DNA from: Micromonospora sp. WMMD882
GTDB taxonomy: Bacteria; Actinomycetota; Actinomycetes; Mycobacteriales; Micromonosporaceae
Assembly (NCBI RefSeq): GCF_027497255.1
Contig: NZ_CP114903.1
Location: forward strand, 3,906,001 to 3,970,000
DNA length: 64,000 bases
Direction of reading: 5' to 3'
Positions within the stretch are counted from its first letter, which is position 1; the number at the start of each line of letters is the position of its first letter. The position numbers and the translations under genes were made by a program. The notes under the pieces are model-generated. The model saw nothing but the letters and a program-made list of their open reading frames with translations, was not told where the DNA came from and did not search any database. Positions 18,967-27,282 of this stretch are shown here, piece by piece.

Positions 18967-19049
18967 CCTGTCGAGCTGCCCCGTCTGCGCGGGCAGAGCC
19001 CACCGGACCCTCGCCTGTCGCTGCCCCACACCCGGGGCAGCTCGACAGG
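18967..19049. repeat. Dispersed palindromic element, inverted pair (locus 1)
   Basis: Perfect 16-base arms CCTGTCGAGCTGCCCC (18967-18982) and GGGGCAGCTCGACAGG (19034-19049) enclose 51 bases. Inside is a second left-arm copy lacking two bases (CCTGTCG-CTGCCCC, 19014-19027) that pairs with the right arm to make a 14-base-pair hairpin with a six-base loop. It fills the ~300-base gap between convergent genes and could also act as a terminator. Related arms occur at 28371, 28576, 37744 and 38876. Confidence 0.85.
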
Positions 19050-19159
19050 TTCTCTCGCCCTGCCCCCCTCCGCCGCGCCGACCGACCCGCTCGCCCCCAC
19101 CGGATCCGGGGCCCGCCTGCGGGCGGCACGGTCAGAGACGCGCGTAGCGGCCGGCGCGG

Positions 19160-19723
19160 TCAGAGCGGCCAGGTGGCGAGGCGCTCGTACCGCCGTGCCG
19201 GCCCGAGGTGGCTGCGGACCAGCGCCAACTCGGTCGCCGGCCAGACCGGGCCCAGGTAGCCGTCCAGGGTGAGCCGGTCCGGTTCGACGTCGATCCGGTC
19301 CCCGGGGCGGGCGATGGTCAGATGTGGACGGAAGGGACGCTCGTCGTACGGGAGCCCGGCGTCCCGCAGCAGCTCACGGAGTTGACCGGCGAGCGTGTGC
19401 AGCGGCTCGACCTCGCCGAGCACGTCCACCCAGAGCACCGTGGCGCGGCCCCGCCCGAACCGCCCGCCCCGACCGAGCCGCAGTCGCGGTGGCGCCGGGC
19501 CCCGGCAGCGGCACGCCGCCAGCCCGACGGCGTTCCGTACGGCCGGCAGCCGGTCGGCCGGCACCTCACCGAGGAAGGCGAGCGTGACGTGCGCGTTCGC
19601 CGGGTCGGCCAGCCGGACGTTGACGCCCGCCGCGGCGGCGGCTCCGATCCGTAGTCGGGCGATCTGGGCGGCGAGGTCGGCCACCGCCTCCGGGGGCGGG
19701 TCGACGGCCACGAAGAGCCGCAC
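19160..19723 (-). CDS. thpR: RNA 2',3'-cyclic phosphodiesterase (2H family)
   Basis: 187 residues with the two HxTx motifs of the 2H phosphoesterase superfamily: HVTL near residue 45 and HLTI near 133. The start RLFVAVDPPPE is the LigT/ThpR pattern. Members hydrolyse 2',3'-cyclic phosphate ends of RNA; in vitro some ligate 2'-5'. GTG start at 19723. The next gene upstream ends only 14 bases away, so a two-gene operon is likely. Confidence 0.9.
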   Translation of the reverse strand: MRLFVAVDPPPEAVADLAAQIARLRIGAAAAAGVNVRLADPANAHVTLAFLGEVPADRLPAVRNAVGLAACRCRGPAPPRLRLGRGGRFGRGRATVLWVDVLGEVEPLHTLAGQLRELLRDAGLPYDERPFRPHLTIARPGDRIDVEPDRLTLDGYLGPVWPATELALVRSHLGPARRYERLATWPL

Positions 19724-19737
19724 GGCGGGCCCGCTGC

Positions 19738-20304
19738 TCAGTGGTGCCGTTGCCGGTGCTCGGCGACGGCGGCGGGCAGGGGCAGCCCGGCGGCGTGCAG
19801 CTCACCTTCGACCCGGACCCGCTCGATCTCACGGTCGACGCCGTCGAGGTCGGCCAGGTGCTCCGGGACACCCAGGTAGCGGCAGGCCAGCCGGAGACGG
19901 TCGTCGTACGCCTCGATCAGCAGCAGTGGCCAGACGATCGGGCGACCGCCGCGCCCTACCCGGTACGCGCGGAGCCGCCGCAGGTCCGCGGCGATCTCCT
20001 CCAGCGGTCGCCGACCGTCCCGGTCGAACTCGGTGAGGTCGATACCGCGGACGATCGAGTCGGCTCCGACGGCCCGGTCGAGCCGGGCGATGGTCCGGCG
20101 TCGACGGCGGCGCTCCCGCCAACCGGCGACCGCCGGCCCGACGCGCCCGCCGTCACCCTCGCGCCTGACGTCGTCCTCGCGCCTACCGTAGTCCTCGCGC
20201 CTGACGTCCTCTTTGCGCCGCCGGCGAGACCGGACGATGGCCGCCACGAAGCACAGCATGACGACAGCCGCCAATGCCACCAGCAGCCCGCCCCCGTTTT
20301 CCAC
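19738..20304 (-). CDS. Membrane-anchored hypothetical protein
   Basis: 188 residues. One N-terminal transmembrane helix (about residues 6-25) is followed by a highly charged linker with imperfect RRED repeats (~30-52, seen in DNA as repeated CCTCGCGCCT-type units near 20160-20215) and a cytosolic Arg-rich domain containing DRAVGADSIVRGIDLTEFDRD. I do not recognise a family with a known reaction. It precedes thpR on the same strand by 14 bases. Confidence 0.7.
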   Translation of the reverse strand: MENGGGLLVALAAVVMLCFVAAIVRSRRRRKEDVRREDYGRREDDVRREGDGGRVGPAVAGWRERRRRRRTIARLDRAVGADSIVRGIDLTEFDRDGRRPLEEIAADLRRLRAYRVGRGGRPIVWPLLLIEAYDDRLRLACRYLGVPEHLADLDGVDREIERVRVEGELHAAGLPLPAAVAEHRQRHH

Positions 20305-20409
20305 GTATCGACGCTAATCCCCGCCGGCCCGCCGTGCCAGCCGAATGTCGGTATCCGGGCGTCACCTGCCGGTAGGGGCGTCCTGTTCGGCAATCTGCGA
20401 CAAGAATGC

Positions 20410-21726
20410 TCACACCTCGGTGGACGGAACGACGTAGAAGCGGGGCAGCGGGAGCACCCGCAGCCGGATCCGCGCCCCGGAGCGGCGGAGCTGCCAGGCC
20501 AACGCCACGACGGCGACGGTGAGGGAGAGCAGACCGCCGAGCCAGATGCTCGCCCCGGCGCCGAAGGTCTCGGCGATCCAGCCGATCACCGGCGCGCCGA
20601 TCGGGTTGGTGCCGAGGAACACCAGCACCCACAGCGACATCACCCGGCCCCGGAACGCGGCGTCGGTGCCGAGCTGGACCCGCTGGTTGGACGCCTGGGC
20701 GAAGAACACCACGAAGAAGCCGGTCGGCAGCAACAGCGCCACGACCAGCCAGTACGCGGGGGCGAGCCCGACCAGCGTGCCGAACACCGAGCAGGCGATG
20801 GCCGCGCCGAGCACCACCCAGACCGTCGGGCGGCTGCGTCGCCCGCTGCCGGCCAACGCCCCGGCGAGCGAGCCGACCGCCAGCGCGGTGCTGAACAGGC
20901 CGAAGGACGCGGCGCCGGTGTCGAAGACGGTCTTGGCCAGGGCGGCCAGGGTGAGCTGGAAGTTGAACAGGCTCATCCCGATCACCGACATCAGCGCCAT
21001 CGGCAGCAGCAGGTCGGGGCGGCGGGCCACGTAGCGGAGGCCGTCCGCCACCTTGGCCGCGGCCCGGTCCCCCTTGGCCGGCAGCGGCTCGCGGTGCAGC
21101 TCGGCCGGGTTCATCCGGACCACGTTGGCCAGCGGGGCGAGTGAGCTGAGCGCGCTGACCAGGAACACCGGGCCGACGTCGAAGGCGGCGATGGCGAGGC
21201 CGGCGATGGCGGGGCCGATGATCCGGGCGCTGTTGAAGGTGGCCGCGGAGAGGGCGAGCGCGTTGGGCAGCAGGGGCGTGCCGACCAGCTCGGAGACGAA
21301 CGACTGCCGGACCGGGGTCTCCACCGCGTTGGCGATCCCGAGCAGGCCGGCGAAGAGGAAGACGTGCCAGAGCTGGACCAGGCCGGTGATCACCAGCACG
21401 CTCATGCCGACGGCCAGCACGCTCCAGAAGGCGTTGGCGACGAACAGCAGCAGCCGCTTGTCGTACCGGTCGGCGAGCCGGCCGGCGAACAGGGTGAGCA
21501 GCAGGACCGGGGTGAACTGGCAAGCGGTGACGATGCCCAGCGCGGTGGCGGAGTCGGCGGAGAGTTCGAGGACGAGCCAGTCCTGGGCGATGAACATCAT
21601 CCAGACGCCGATCAGCTTGATGAGCTGACCGGACGCGAAGAGCCGGTAGTTACGGATCTGCAGGGACTGGAACGTCGTGCTCAGCTTCGTCCGCACGCTC
21701 GGTGCGCCTCCTCGGGTACGCGTCAT
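20410..21726 (-). CDS. MFS transporter of the EntS/DHA3 type, MarR-linked
   Basis: 438 residues, twelve membrane helices. The MFS loop motif is FAGRLADRYDKRLLLF, and the N-terminus SLQIRNYRLFASGQLIKLIG is typical of the enterobactin-exporter-like group. It lies 30 bases downstream of the MarR gene and is probably regulated by it; drug or siderophore efflux is the usual role, inferred from family and context. The 105-base gap before the preceding gene shows nothing notable. Confidence 0.88.
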   Translation of the reverse strand: MTRTRGGAPSVRTKLSTTFQSLQIRNYRLFASGQLIKLIGVWMMFIAQDWLVLELSADSATALGIVTACQFTPVLLLTLFAGRLADRYDKRLLLFVANAFWSVLAVGMSVLVITGLVQLWHVFLFAGLLGIANAVETPVRQSFVSELVGTPLLPNALALSAATFNSARIIGPAIAGLAIAAFDVGPVFLVSALSSLAPLANVVRMNPAELHREPLPAKGDRAAAKVADGLRYVARRPDLLLPMALMSVIGMSLFNFQLTLAALAKTVFDTGAASFGLFSTALAVGSLAGALAGSGRRSRPTVWVVLGAAIACSVFGTLVGLAPAYWLVVALLLPTGFFVVFFAQASNQRVQLGTDAAFRGRVMSLWVLVFLGTNPIGAPVIGWIAETFGAGASIWLGGLLSLTVAVVALAWQLRRSGARIRLRVLPLPRFYVVPSTEV

Positions 21727-21756
21727 CCACGGTCGGACGGCGCGGACCCGGCGGCG

Positions 21757-22206
21757 TCAGGCGCGGGCGATCCGCTGGAGGATCTCGGCGGCCCGCCGCA
21801 GTGTGTCGCGGTCGGACTCGTCCAGGTCGGCCAGCCGGGCGGCCAGCCACTCGTCCCGGGCCCGCTCGAACTGGTCGAGCACGGCCCGGCCCCCGTCGGT
21901 GGGCTCCAGGATGACCTGCCGGCCGTCGGTCGGATGGGGGGTGCGGCCCACCAGGCCGCGCTCCTCCAACTTCGCGACGATCTTGGTCATCGTCGGTGGC
22001 TGCACCCGCTCGACCTCGGCCAGCTCCCGGGGGGTCAGCGCGCCCGCCAGCCGGAGGCTGGTCAGGGCGGAGAGCTGGGTCACCGTCAGGTCGCCGACCG
22101 GGCGGGCCTGGCGGACCCGCCGGTTGAGCCGGGTGAGCGCATCACGCAACTGTTGCGCCAGTTGCGTCGGCGGCACGCGCTTCGTCGTCACCGTCCGCTC
22201 CGTCAC
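21757..22206 (-). CDS. MarR family transcriptional regulator
   Basis: 149 residues with the winged-helix core: LTVTQLSALTSLRLAGALTPRELAEVERVQPPTMTKIVAKLEERGLV, the usual MarR recognition helix and wing (PHPTDGRQVILEPT). GTG start at 22206. It heads a two-gene unit with the MFS exporter, the standard autoregulated MarR arrangement; inducing ligand unknown. A possible operator lies just upstream. Confidence 0.92.
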   Translation of the reverse strand: MTERTVTTKRVPPTQLAQQLRDALTRLNRRVRQARPVGDLTVTQLSALTSLRLAGALTPRELAEVERVQPPTMTKIVAKLEERGLVGRTPHPTDGRQVILEPTDGGRAVLDQFERARDEWLAARLADLDESDRDTLRRAAEILQRIARA

Positions 22207-22213
22207 GTTGGTC

Positions 22214-22238
22214 AGCCTAACTAATGAGCCAGGCTAAC
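22214..22238. promoter_or_regulatory. Candidate MarR operator/promoter
   Basis: AGCCTAAC (22214-22221) and AGGCTAAC (22231-22238) form a 17-base-spaced repeat, and AGCCT/AGGCT also form an inverted repeat, within an AT-richer patch directly upstream of the GTG start. On the minus strand TAGGCT could serve as the -10. No experimental support. Confidence 0.4.
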
Positions 22239-22275
22239 GACATCCGATATGAGCATCCTCACCAGGGGTTCACCT

Positions 22276-22313
22276 GATCCGGTACGGGGCATCGCGGCGC
22301 CCCGTACCGGATC
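22276..22313. terminator. Strong hairpin downstream of purine permease
   Basis: Perfect 15-base arms GATCCGGTACGGGGC (22276-22290) and complement (22299-22313), 8-base loop, beginning 20 bases after the permease stop on the minus strand. Confidence 0.75.
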
Positions 22314-22333
22314 CACGGCTCAGCGCACGCGCC

Positions 22334-23812
22334 TCAGAGCACGACCGACTCGATCGGCCCGCGCAGGAAGTACAGCACGAAGACGGCGGCCACCCCGTAC
22401 AGCAGCGGGTGCACCTCCCGCGCCTTGCCCCGGACGACCTTCATCAGCACGTACGTGATCAGACCCGCGCCGATGCCGTTGGAGATCGAGTACGTGAACG
22501 GCATCAGCACGATGGTGAGGAACGCCGGAATGGCGATCTCGTAGTCGGTCCAGTCGATGGCCCGCACCGCGGTCATCATCAGGAACCCGACCACCACCAG
22601 CGCCGTCGACGCCGCCTCGAACGGCACGATCACCACCAGCGGCGCGAGGAACATCGCCAGCAGGAACAACCCGCCGGTGACCAGGTTCGCCACGCCGGTA
22701 CGGGCACCCTCGGCGACACCTGCGGCGCTCTCGATGAACGAGGTGTTGCTCGACGTGCTCGCCGCGCCACCGGCCGCCGCCGCGATCGAGTCGACCAGCA
22801 GGATCTCCTTGGCCCGGGGTGGGGTGCCCTGCTCGTCGAGCATGTCGCCCTCCCGGCCGACCGCGACCATCGTCCCCATCGTGTCGAAGAAGTCCGTGAT
22901 CAGCAGGGTGAAGACGAACATCAGCACGACCAGCCAGCCGGCCCGGCCCCACGAGCCCAGCACGTTGAAGTTGCCGAGCAGGGACAGGTCGGGCACGTCC
23001 ACCACGCTCCGCGGCAGCTCCGGAACGTTCAGCGACCAGCCCTTCGGGTTGGGTTGACCGTTCACGAACGACGGGCCGACGTTGGCCACCGCCTCCACCA
23101 CGATCGCCAGCACCGTCGAGGCCAGGATGCCGATGAGGATCGCGCCCCGGACCTTGCGGACCACCAGCACCAGGGTCAGCAGCAGGCCCAGCACGAAGAC
23201 CAGCATCGGCCAGCTCGCCAGCTTCCCGCCGATGCCCAACCCGACCGGGACGGTCGTGTTCGCCGCGTCCGGCAGCCGCCGCACGAACCCGGCGTCGACC
23301 AGACCGATGATGGTCAGGAAGAGGCCGATACCGACCCCGATCGCCGTCTTCAACTGCGTCGGGACCGAGCGGAACACCGCCGTGCGCAGGCCGGTGAGCA
23401 CGAGCACCCCGATGATCACACCTTCGATCACCACCAGGCCCATCGCGTCCGCCCAGGTCATCTGCGGGGCGATCTCGTACGCGACGAGCGCGTTGACGCC
23501 GAGGCCGGCGGCCAGCGCCAGCGGGAAGCGGGCCACCACGCCCATCAGGATGGTCATCAGGCCGGCGACCAGGGCGGTGACCGCCGCCAGGGCGGGCAGC
23601 GCCAGCCGCTGGCCGTCCCCGTCGACCGCGCCGCCCAGGATCAGCGGGTTGAGCACCACGATGTAGGCCATCGTGAAGAACGTCGCCAGTCCTCCGCGCA
23701 CCTCGCGGCCCAGCGTCGAACCCCGGGCGGTGATCTCGAAGAACCGGTCGAAACCGGAGCGGGGGCGGGGTGGCTCGGCCGGCGTGCCGGTGCCGGGAGG
23801 CGCTGTGTCCAT
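22334..23812 (-). CDS. NCS2 family purine permease (guanine/hypoxanthine type)
   Basis: 492 residues, 12-14 membrane segments. The N-terminal EVRGGLATFFTMAYIVVLNP and the middle FDTMGTMVAVGREGDML are characteristic of the AzgA-like branch of nucleobase:cation symporters. It would import adenine, guanine or hypoxanthine with protons. The ATG at 23812 gives the normal start (MDTAPPG...), while an upstream extension lacks family similarity. A single-gene unit, with a hairpin terminator after it. Confidence 0.9.
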   Translation of the reverse strand: MDTAPPGTGTPAEPPRPRSGFDRFFEITARGSTLGREVRGGLATFFTMAYIVVLNPLILGGAVDGDGQRLALPALAAVTALVAGLMTILMGVVARFPLALAAGLGVNALVAYEIAPQMTWADAMGLVVIEGVIIGVLVLTGLRTAVFRSVPTQLKTAIGVGIGLFLTIIGLVDAGFVRRLPDAANTTVPVGLGIGGKLASWPMLVFVLGLLLTLVLVVRKVRGAILIGILASTVLAIVVEAVANVGPSFVNGQPNPKGWSLNVPELPRSVVDVPDLSLLGNFNVLGSWGRAGWLVVLMFVFTLLITDFFDTMGTMVAVGREGDMLDEQGTPPRAKEILLVDSIAAAAGGAASTSSNTSFIESAAGVAEGARTGVANLVTGGLFLLAMFLAPLVVIVPFEAASTALVVVGFLMMTAVRAIDWTDYEIAIPAFLTIVLMPFTYSISNGIGAGLITYVLMKVVRGKAREVHPLLYGVAAVFVLYFLRGPIESVVL

Positions 23813-23901
23813 CGGATCCTCGCATGTGATCTTCCGTTGTCCGGCGCATCGTCGCAGATCACCGGCCACCAGCGAAAGTTCGCCCGCGGTACGCTTCCGG
23901 C

Positions 23902-24198
23902 GTGCCCCGACAGCAGTCACCGCGGCCCGAGCCGCTCGACCCGCCGATGGTGCCCTTCGCCGTCGCCGGAATGGTGATCTGGGCGGTCGTCGGGCTGGCG
24001 CTGCTGCTCTTCCGCGACTGGCTGACCGCGCACGGCCACCAGAGCTGGCTGTGGACGTGCCTGGCCGGGTTCCTGTGGGGCTTCCCCGGTCTGGCCGTGA
24101 TGCTGCGGCACGACGCCAACCGCCGCCGTCGCCGTAGCGGCGACGGACGACTCAGGACGGCTCGGCCGTCTCCGCCTCCGCGGCCACCGGCCGGCTGA
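23902..24198 (+). CDS. DUF2530 family small membrane protein
   Basis: 98 residues from the GTG at 23902. Two membrane helices (about 18-36 and 47-64; FAVAGMVIWAVVGLALLLF and WLWTCLAGFLWGFPGLAVML) are followed by an RHDANRRRRR tail; the LWGFPGLAVMLRHDA segment is the DUF2530 signature as I recall it. Function unknown. Its last 47 bases overlap the end of the DUF3027 gene on the other strand. Confidence 0.8.
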   Translation: MPRQQSPRPEPLDPPMVPFAVAGMVIWAVVGLALLLFRDWLTAHGHQSWLWTCLAGFLWGFPGLAVMLRHDANRRRRRSGDGRLRTARPSPPPRPPAG

Positions 24199-24958
24199 CC
24201 GGCAGCTCCTCCACCGCGCTGTCATCGTAGACCGTGGGCAGCTCGTCCACCGTCGTCTCGGGCGTCCCGGTCAGGGTCTCCGAGTGCGCGCCACAGCCGT
24301 GGTCGGCGCTCACCACCCGGCCGTCGTCCGGCGCGTAGAAGTTGCCGCAGGCGCCGAAGGACTGCCGCAGCGCCCCGGCCAACGGCAGGTAGAAGCCGCA
24401 CGTGCCGCAGCGGGCCTTCGGCGGCGCGGCGACCGAGATCGGCGCGGCCGGGCCATGGTCACCGTCGTACCAACGCTGCGCGGTGTCCGCCCGCCCCTCG
24501 CGGGAGAGCACCCGGGGCCGCCCCAGCCCCAGCTCCCACGCCGTCTCCTCCACCCCCGGGTCGTCGGAGAGGAGATAGCCGGGCGCCAGCCGCTCGTCGT
24601 CGGCCGGGGTCGGCAGCAGGTCACCGGGGCCGAGATCGCCCGGCTGGAGCCGCTCCTGCCAGGGCAGCCAGCCCGGGGCGAGCAGCGCGTCCGGGCCGGG
24701 CAGCAGCACCGTCTCGCAGATCGTCACGTTACGGCTGCGCGGAACCCGGGTGACCGTCACCGCCCACCGCCAGCCCCGGTAGCCCGGCAGGAGGCACGCG
24801 AAGTAGTGGGTGACCAGCCGGTCACCCTCGGCGGACACCTGGAGGTGGTCACCGACATCGGAGGGTTCCACCTCGGTGATGCCGGCACGGGCCACCTCGA
24901 CGGCGGCGGCGCAGACCTGGTCGAGACGGGCGGCACGGGCGGAGGCGGGCCTGGTCAC
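24152..24958 (-). CDS. DUF3027 family protein with Cys-rich zinc-like segment
   Basis: 268 residues from GTG 24958; an ATG at 24976 is equally possible. The body matches actinobacterial DUF3027 (VTHYFACLLPGYRGWRWAVTV, then a Trp/acid-rich middle). A Cys cluster near residues 180-225 (CGTCGFYLPL, FGACGNFY, DHGCGAHSE) suggests metal binding. No reaction known; the family is near-universal in actinobacteria. It is divergent from the MFS gene at 25067 and overlaps the DUF2530 gene convergently. Confidence 0.82.
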   Translation of the reverse strand: MTRPASARAARLDQVCAAAVEVARAGITEVEPSDVGDHLQVSAEGDRLVTHYFACLLPGYRGWRWAVTVTRVPRSRNVTICETVLLPGPDALLAPGWLPWQERLQPGDLGPGDLLPTPADDERLAPGYLLSDDPGVEETAWELGLGRPRVLSREGRADTAQRWYDGDHGPAAPISVAAPPKARCGTCGFYLPLAGALRQSFGACGNFYAPDDGRVVSADHGCGAHSETLTGTPETTVDELPTVYDDSAVEELPVSRPVAAEAETAEPS

Positions 24959-25066
24959 CGGTCCATTGTTCCCCATCCACGCGACGCGCCGACAGGGACT
25001 CCCCGGGGGACCGCATTCCCGGCACAGATGGGGCGTCGGGCCGACCGATGGGCGAGGATGGTGCAC

Positions 25067-26614
25067 ATGTCGCCGCTCTCCCGCTCCGACCGGTCCCACC
25101 AGGGGGCGACCGGGGACCCGGGCATGGGCGCGGGCCGGCGCGCCGTACGCGGCACCGCCACCGGCGCCCGCTGGGTGGGCCGACGGTTCGGTCGGGTCCG
25201 GGCCCGCAGCGCCGGCGGCGAGGTCGGCATGGTCCGCCTGTTCGACCTGCACGCCGTCTCCTGCGCCGGGGACACGCTGATCGCGATCGGGCTGGCCGGG
25301 ACGATCTTCTTCAACGTCCCGCTCGGCGAGGCGCGCAGCAAGGTGGCGCTCTACCTGCTGGTGACGATGGTGCCGTTCGCGATGCTCGCCCCGGTGATCG
25401 GGCCGCTGCTCGACCACTTCCGGCACGGACGGCGGTACGCCCTGGCCGCCACCATGCTCGGGCGGGCCTTCCTGGCCTGGTTGATCTCCGACTACATCCA
25501 CGGTTTCGGTCTCTACCCGGCCGCGTTCGGGGTGCTCGCCCTCTCCCGCGCGTACGGGGTGGCCCGCTCGGCGGCGGTGCCCCGGCTGCTGCCCGAGGGG
25601 CTGGGCCTGTCCCAGGTGGGCGCGCGGGCCAGCGTCTACGGCACGGTGGCGGGCGCGCTGCTCGCCCCGGTCGGGCTGGCTGCCTTCTGGTTCGGCCCGC
25701 AGTGGCCGCTGCGCGTCGCGTCGGTGATCTTCCTGGTCGGCATGGTGATCGCCCTGCGGCTGCCGCCGCGCGCCGACTCCGAGCCGCCGGAACGGGTGCC
25801 CCGCCCGCTGCGCCGGGCGTTCGGGCGGGACGGCGAACGGCCGCTGGGCCGGGGGCGACCGGCCGGACGGCTGGTGCTGGCCACCCTGCTCGGCGCGGCC
25901 ACCCTCCGCGCGCTGTACGGGTTCCTGCTGCTCTTCCTCGCCTTCGCGATCAAGGCCGGTGACCTGACCACCACGTTCCTCGGCCGGGAACTCAGCGACG
26001 AGGCGGCCCTCGGTCTGGTCGGCGGCGCGCTGGCGGTGGGCACCTTCCTCGCCACCGCCGTCGGCACCCGGCTCCGGATCCACCATCCGGCGCTGATCCA
26101 GTCCAGCGGCATGGTGATCGTGGCCGGCGTGGCGGTGCTCGCCACCGTCCGCTTCTCGCTGCCGATGGTGGCCGTGCTGTGTCTGGTGACCACGCTGATC
26201 AGCGGCATCGCCAAGCTGGCCGTGGACGCCTCGATCCAGGAACGCATCCCGGAACGCTTCCGGGCCAGCTCCTTCGCGCGCTCCGAGACGGTGCTGATGC
26301 TCGCCTTCGTGACCGGCGGCGGCCTGGGCCTCGTACCGTTCGACGGTCGGGTCGGCATCGGGGTGGCCGCCGGCGTCGGCGCGCTCGCCGCCGTACGGGG
26401 CATCCTGGTCACCAGCCGGCTACGCGGGGAACGACTGGCCGGGCGTCCGCTCGCCGACGAGGAGCTCGCCACCGACCGGCCGGCCGCCGACCCGACGCCG
26501 ACCGGCGATTCGACGCCGACCGCCGACCTGGCGACGACCTCCGATCTGACGCCGACCGGCGACCCGACGCCGACGGCCGGGCCCGCGCCGCAGCCGCAGG
26601 GGCCGGCGACGTGA
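25067..26614 (+). CDS. MFS-type transporter with disordered C-terminus
   Basis: 515 residues from ATG 25067 (in-frame ATG 25058 is an alternative). About 60 basic residues precede ten to twelve membrane helices; LFDLHAVSCAGDTLIAIGLAGTIFF starts the membrane part. The final ~45 residues are Pro/Thr/Asp repeats (PTPTGD units) from a degenerate DNA repeat at 26490-26580. It overlaps mqnB by GTGA, so the two are coupled, although a transport link to menaquinone precursors is only a guess. Confidence 0.8.
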   Translation: MSPLSRSDRSHQGATGDPGMGAGRRAVRGTATGARWVGRRFGRVRARSAGGEVGMVRLFDLHAVSCAGDTLIAIGLAGTIFFNVPLGEARSKVALYLLVTMVPFAMLAPVIGPLLDHFRHGRRYALAATMLGRAFLAWLISDYIHGFGLYPAAFGVLALSRAYGVARSAAVPRLLPEGLGLSQVGARASVYGTVAGALLAPVGLAAFWFGPQWPLRVASVIFLVGMVIALRLPPRADSEPPERVPRPLRRAFGRDGERPLGRGRPAGRLVLATLLGAATLRALYGFLLLFLAFAIKAGDLTTTFLGRELSDEAALGLVGGALAVGTFLATAVGTRLRIHHPALIQSSGMVIVAGVAVLATVRFSLPMVAVLCLVTTLISGIAKLAVDASIQERIPERFRASSFARSETVLMLAFVTGGGLGLVPFDGRVGIGVAAGVGALAAVRGILVTSRLRGERLAGRPLADEELATDRPAADPTPTGDSTPTADLATTSDLTPTGDPTPTAGPAPQPQGPAT

Positions 26615-27282
26615 CCGGCCTGCTGGTGGTGACGGCCGTGCCCGCGGAGGCGGAGGCGGTGCGCGCCGGGCTGCTCCGGGAGGACGCCACGATCGTCCCG
26701 GTCGGCGTAGGGCCTGCCGTCGCCGGCGCCGCCACCGCCCGGCTGCTGACGCTCGCCGAAGCCGCCGGACGCCCGTACCAGGGGGTGGTCAGCGCCGGCG
26801 TGGCCGGTGGTTTCGCCCACCGCGTGCCGGTGGGCGGGACGGTGCTCGCCACCCGCAGCCTCGCGGCCGACCTGGGCGCCGAGTCGCCGGACGGGTTCAT
26901 CCCCGTCGACGAGCTGGGCATGACCTCCGAGCAGCTCGGCGGCGCGCTCGCCGTCGAGGCGGATCCGGCGCTGCTCGCCACGTTCCGTGCCGCGCTGCCC
27001 GGGGCGGTCCTCGGCACGGTGCTGACGGTCAGCACCGTGACCGGCACCGCCACCAGCGCCCGGGCGCTCGCCGCCCGGCACCCGGACGCGGTGGCCGAGG
27101 CGATGGAGGGGTACGGCGTGGCGGTGGCCGCCGCCCAGGCGGGTGTGCCGTTCGTCGAGCTGCGGACGATCTCGAACCCGATCGGCCCCCGGGACCGCGG
27201 CGCGTGGCGACTGCGGGAGGCCCTCACCGCCCTCGCCACGGCAGCGACAGCCCTGGCCCGGGAGCCGGCCGCTGGAGGGTGA
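26611..27282 (+). CDS. mqnB: Futalosine hydrolase
   Basis: 223 residues. It cleaves futalosine to hypoxanthine and dehypoxanthinyl futalosine in the alternative menaquinone pathway. Nucleosidase-fold features: VVTAVPAEAEAVRAGL at the start, GVGPAVAGAATARLL, the VSAGVAGGF loop, and the active-site region AEAMEGYGVAVAAAQAGVPF with its Glu. GTG 26611 overlaps the previous stop. mqnD lies 1.5 kb downstream on the same strand. Its last 59 bases overlap the opposing XRE-GNAT gene. Confidence 0.9.
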   Translation: MTGLLVVTAVPAEAEAVRAGLLREDATIVPVGVGPAVAGAATARLLTLAEAAGRPYQGVVSAGVAGGFAHRVPVGGTVLATRSLAADLGAESPDGFIPVDELGMTSEQLGGALAVEADPALLATFRAALPGAVLGTVLTVSTVTGTATSARALAARHPDAVAEAMEGYGVAVAAAQAGVPFVELRTISNPIGPRDRGAWRLREALTALATAATALAREPAAGG

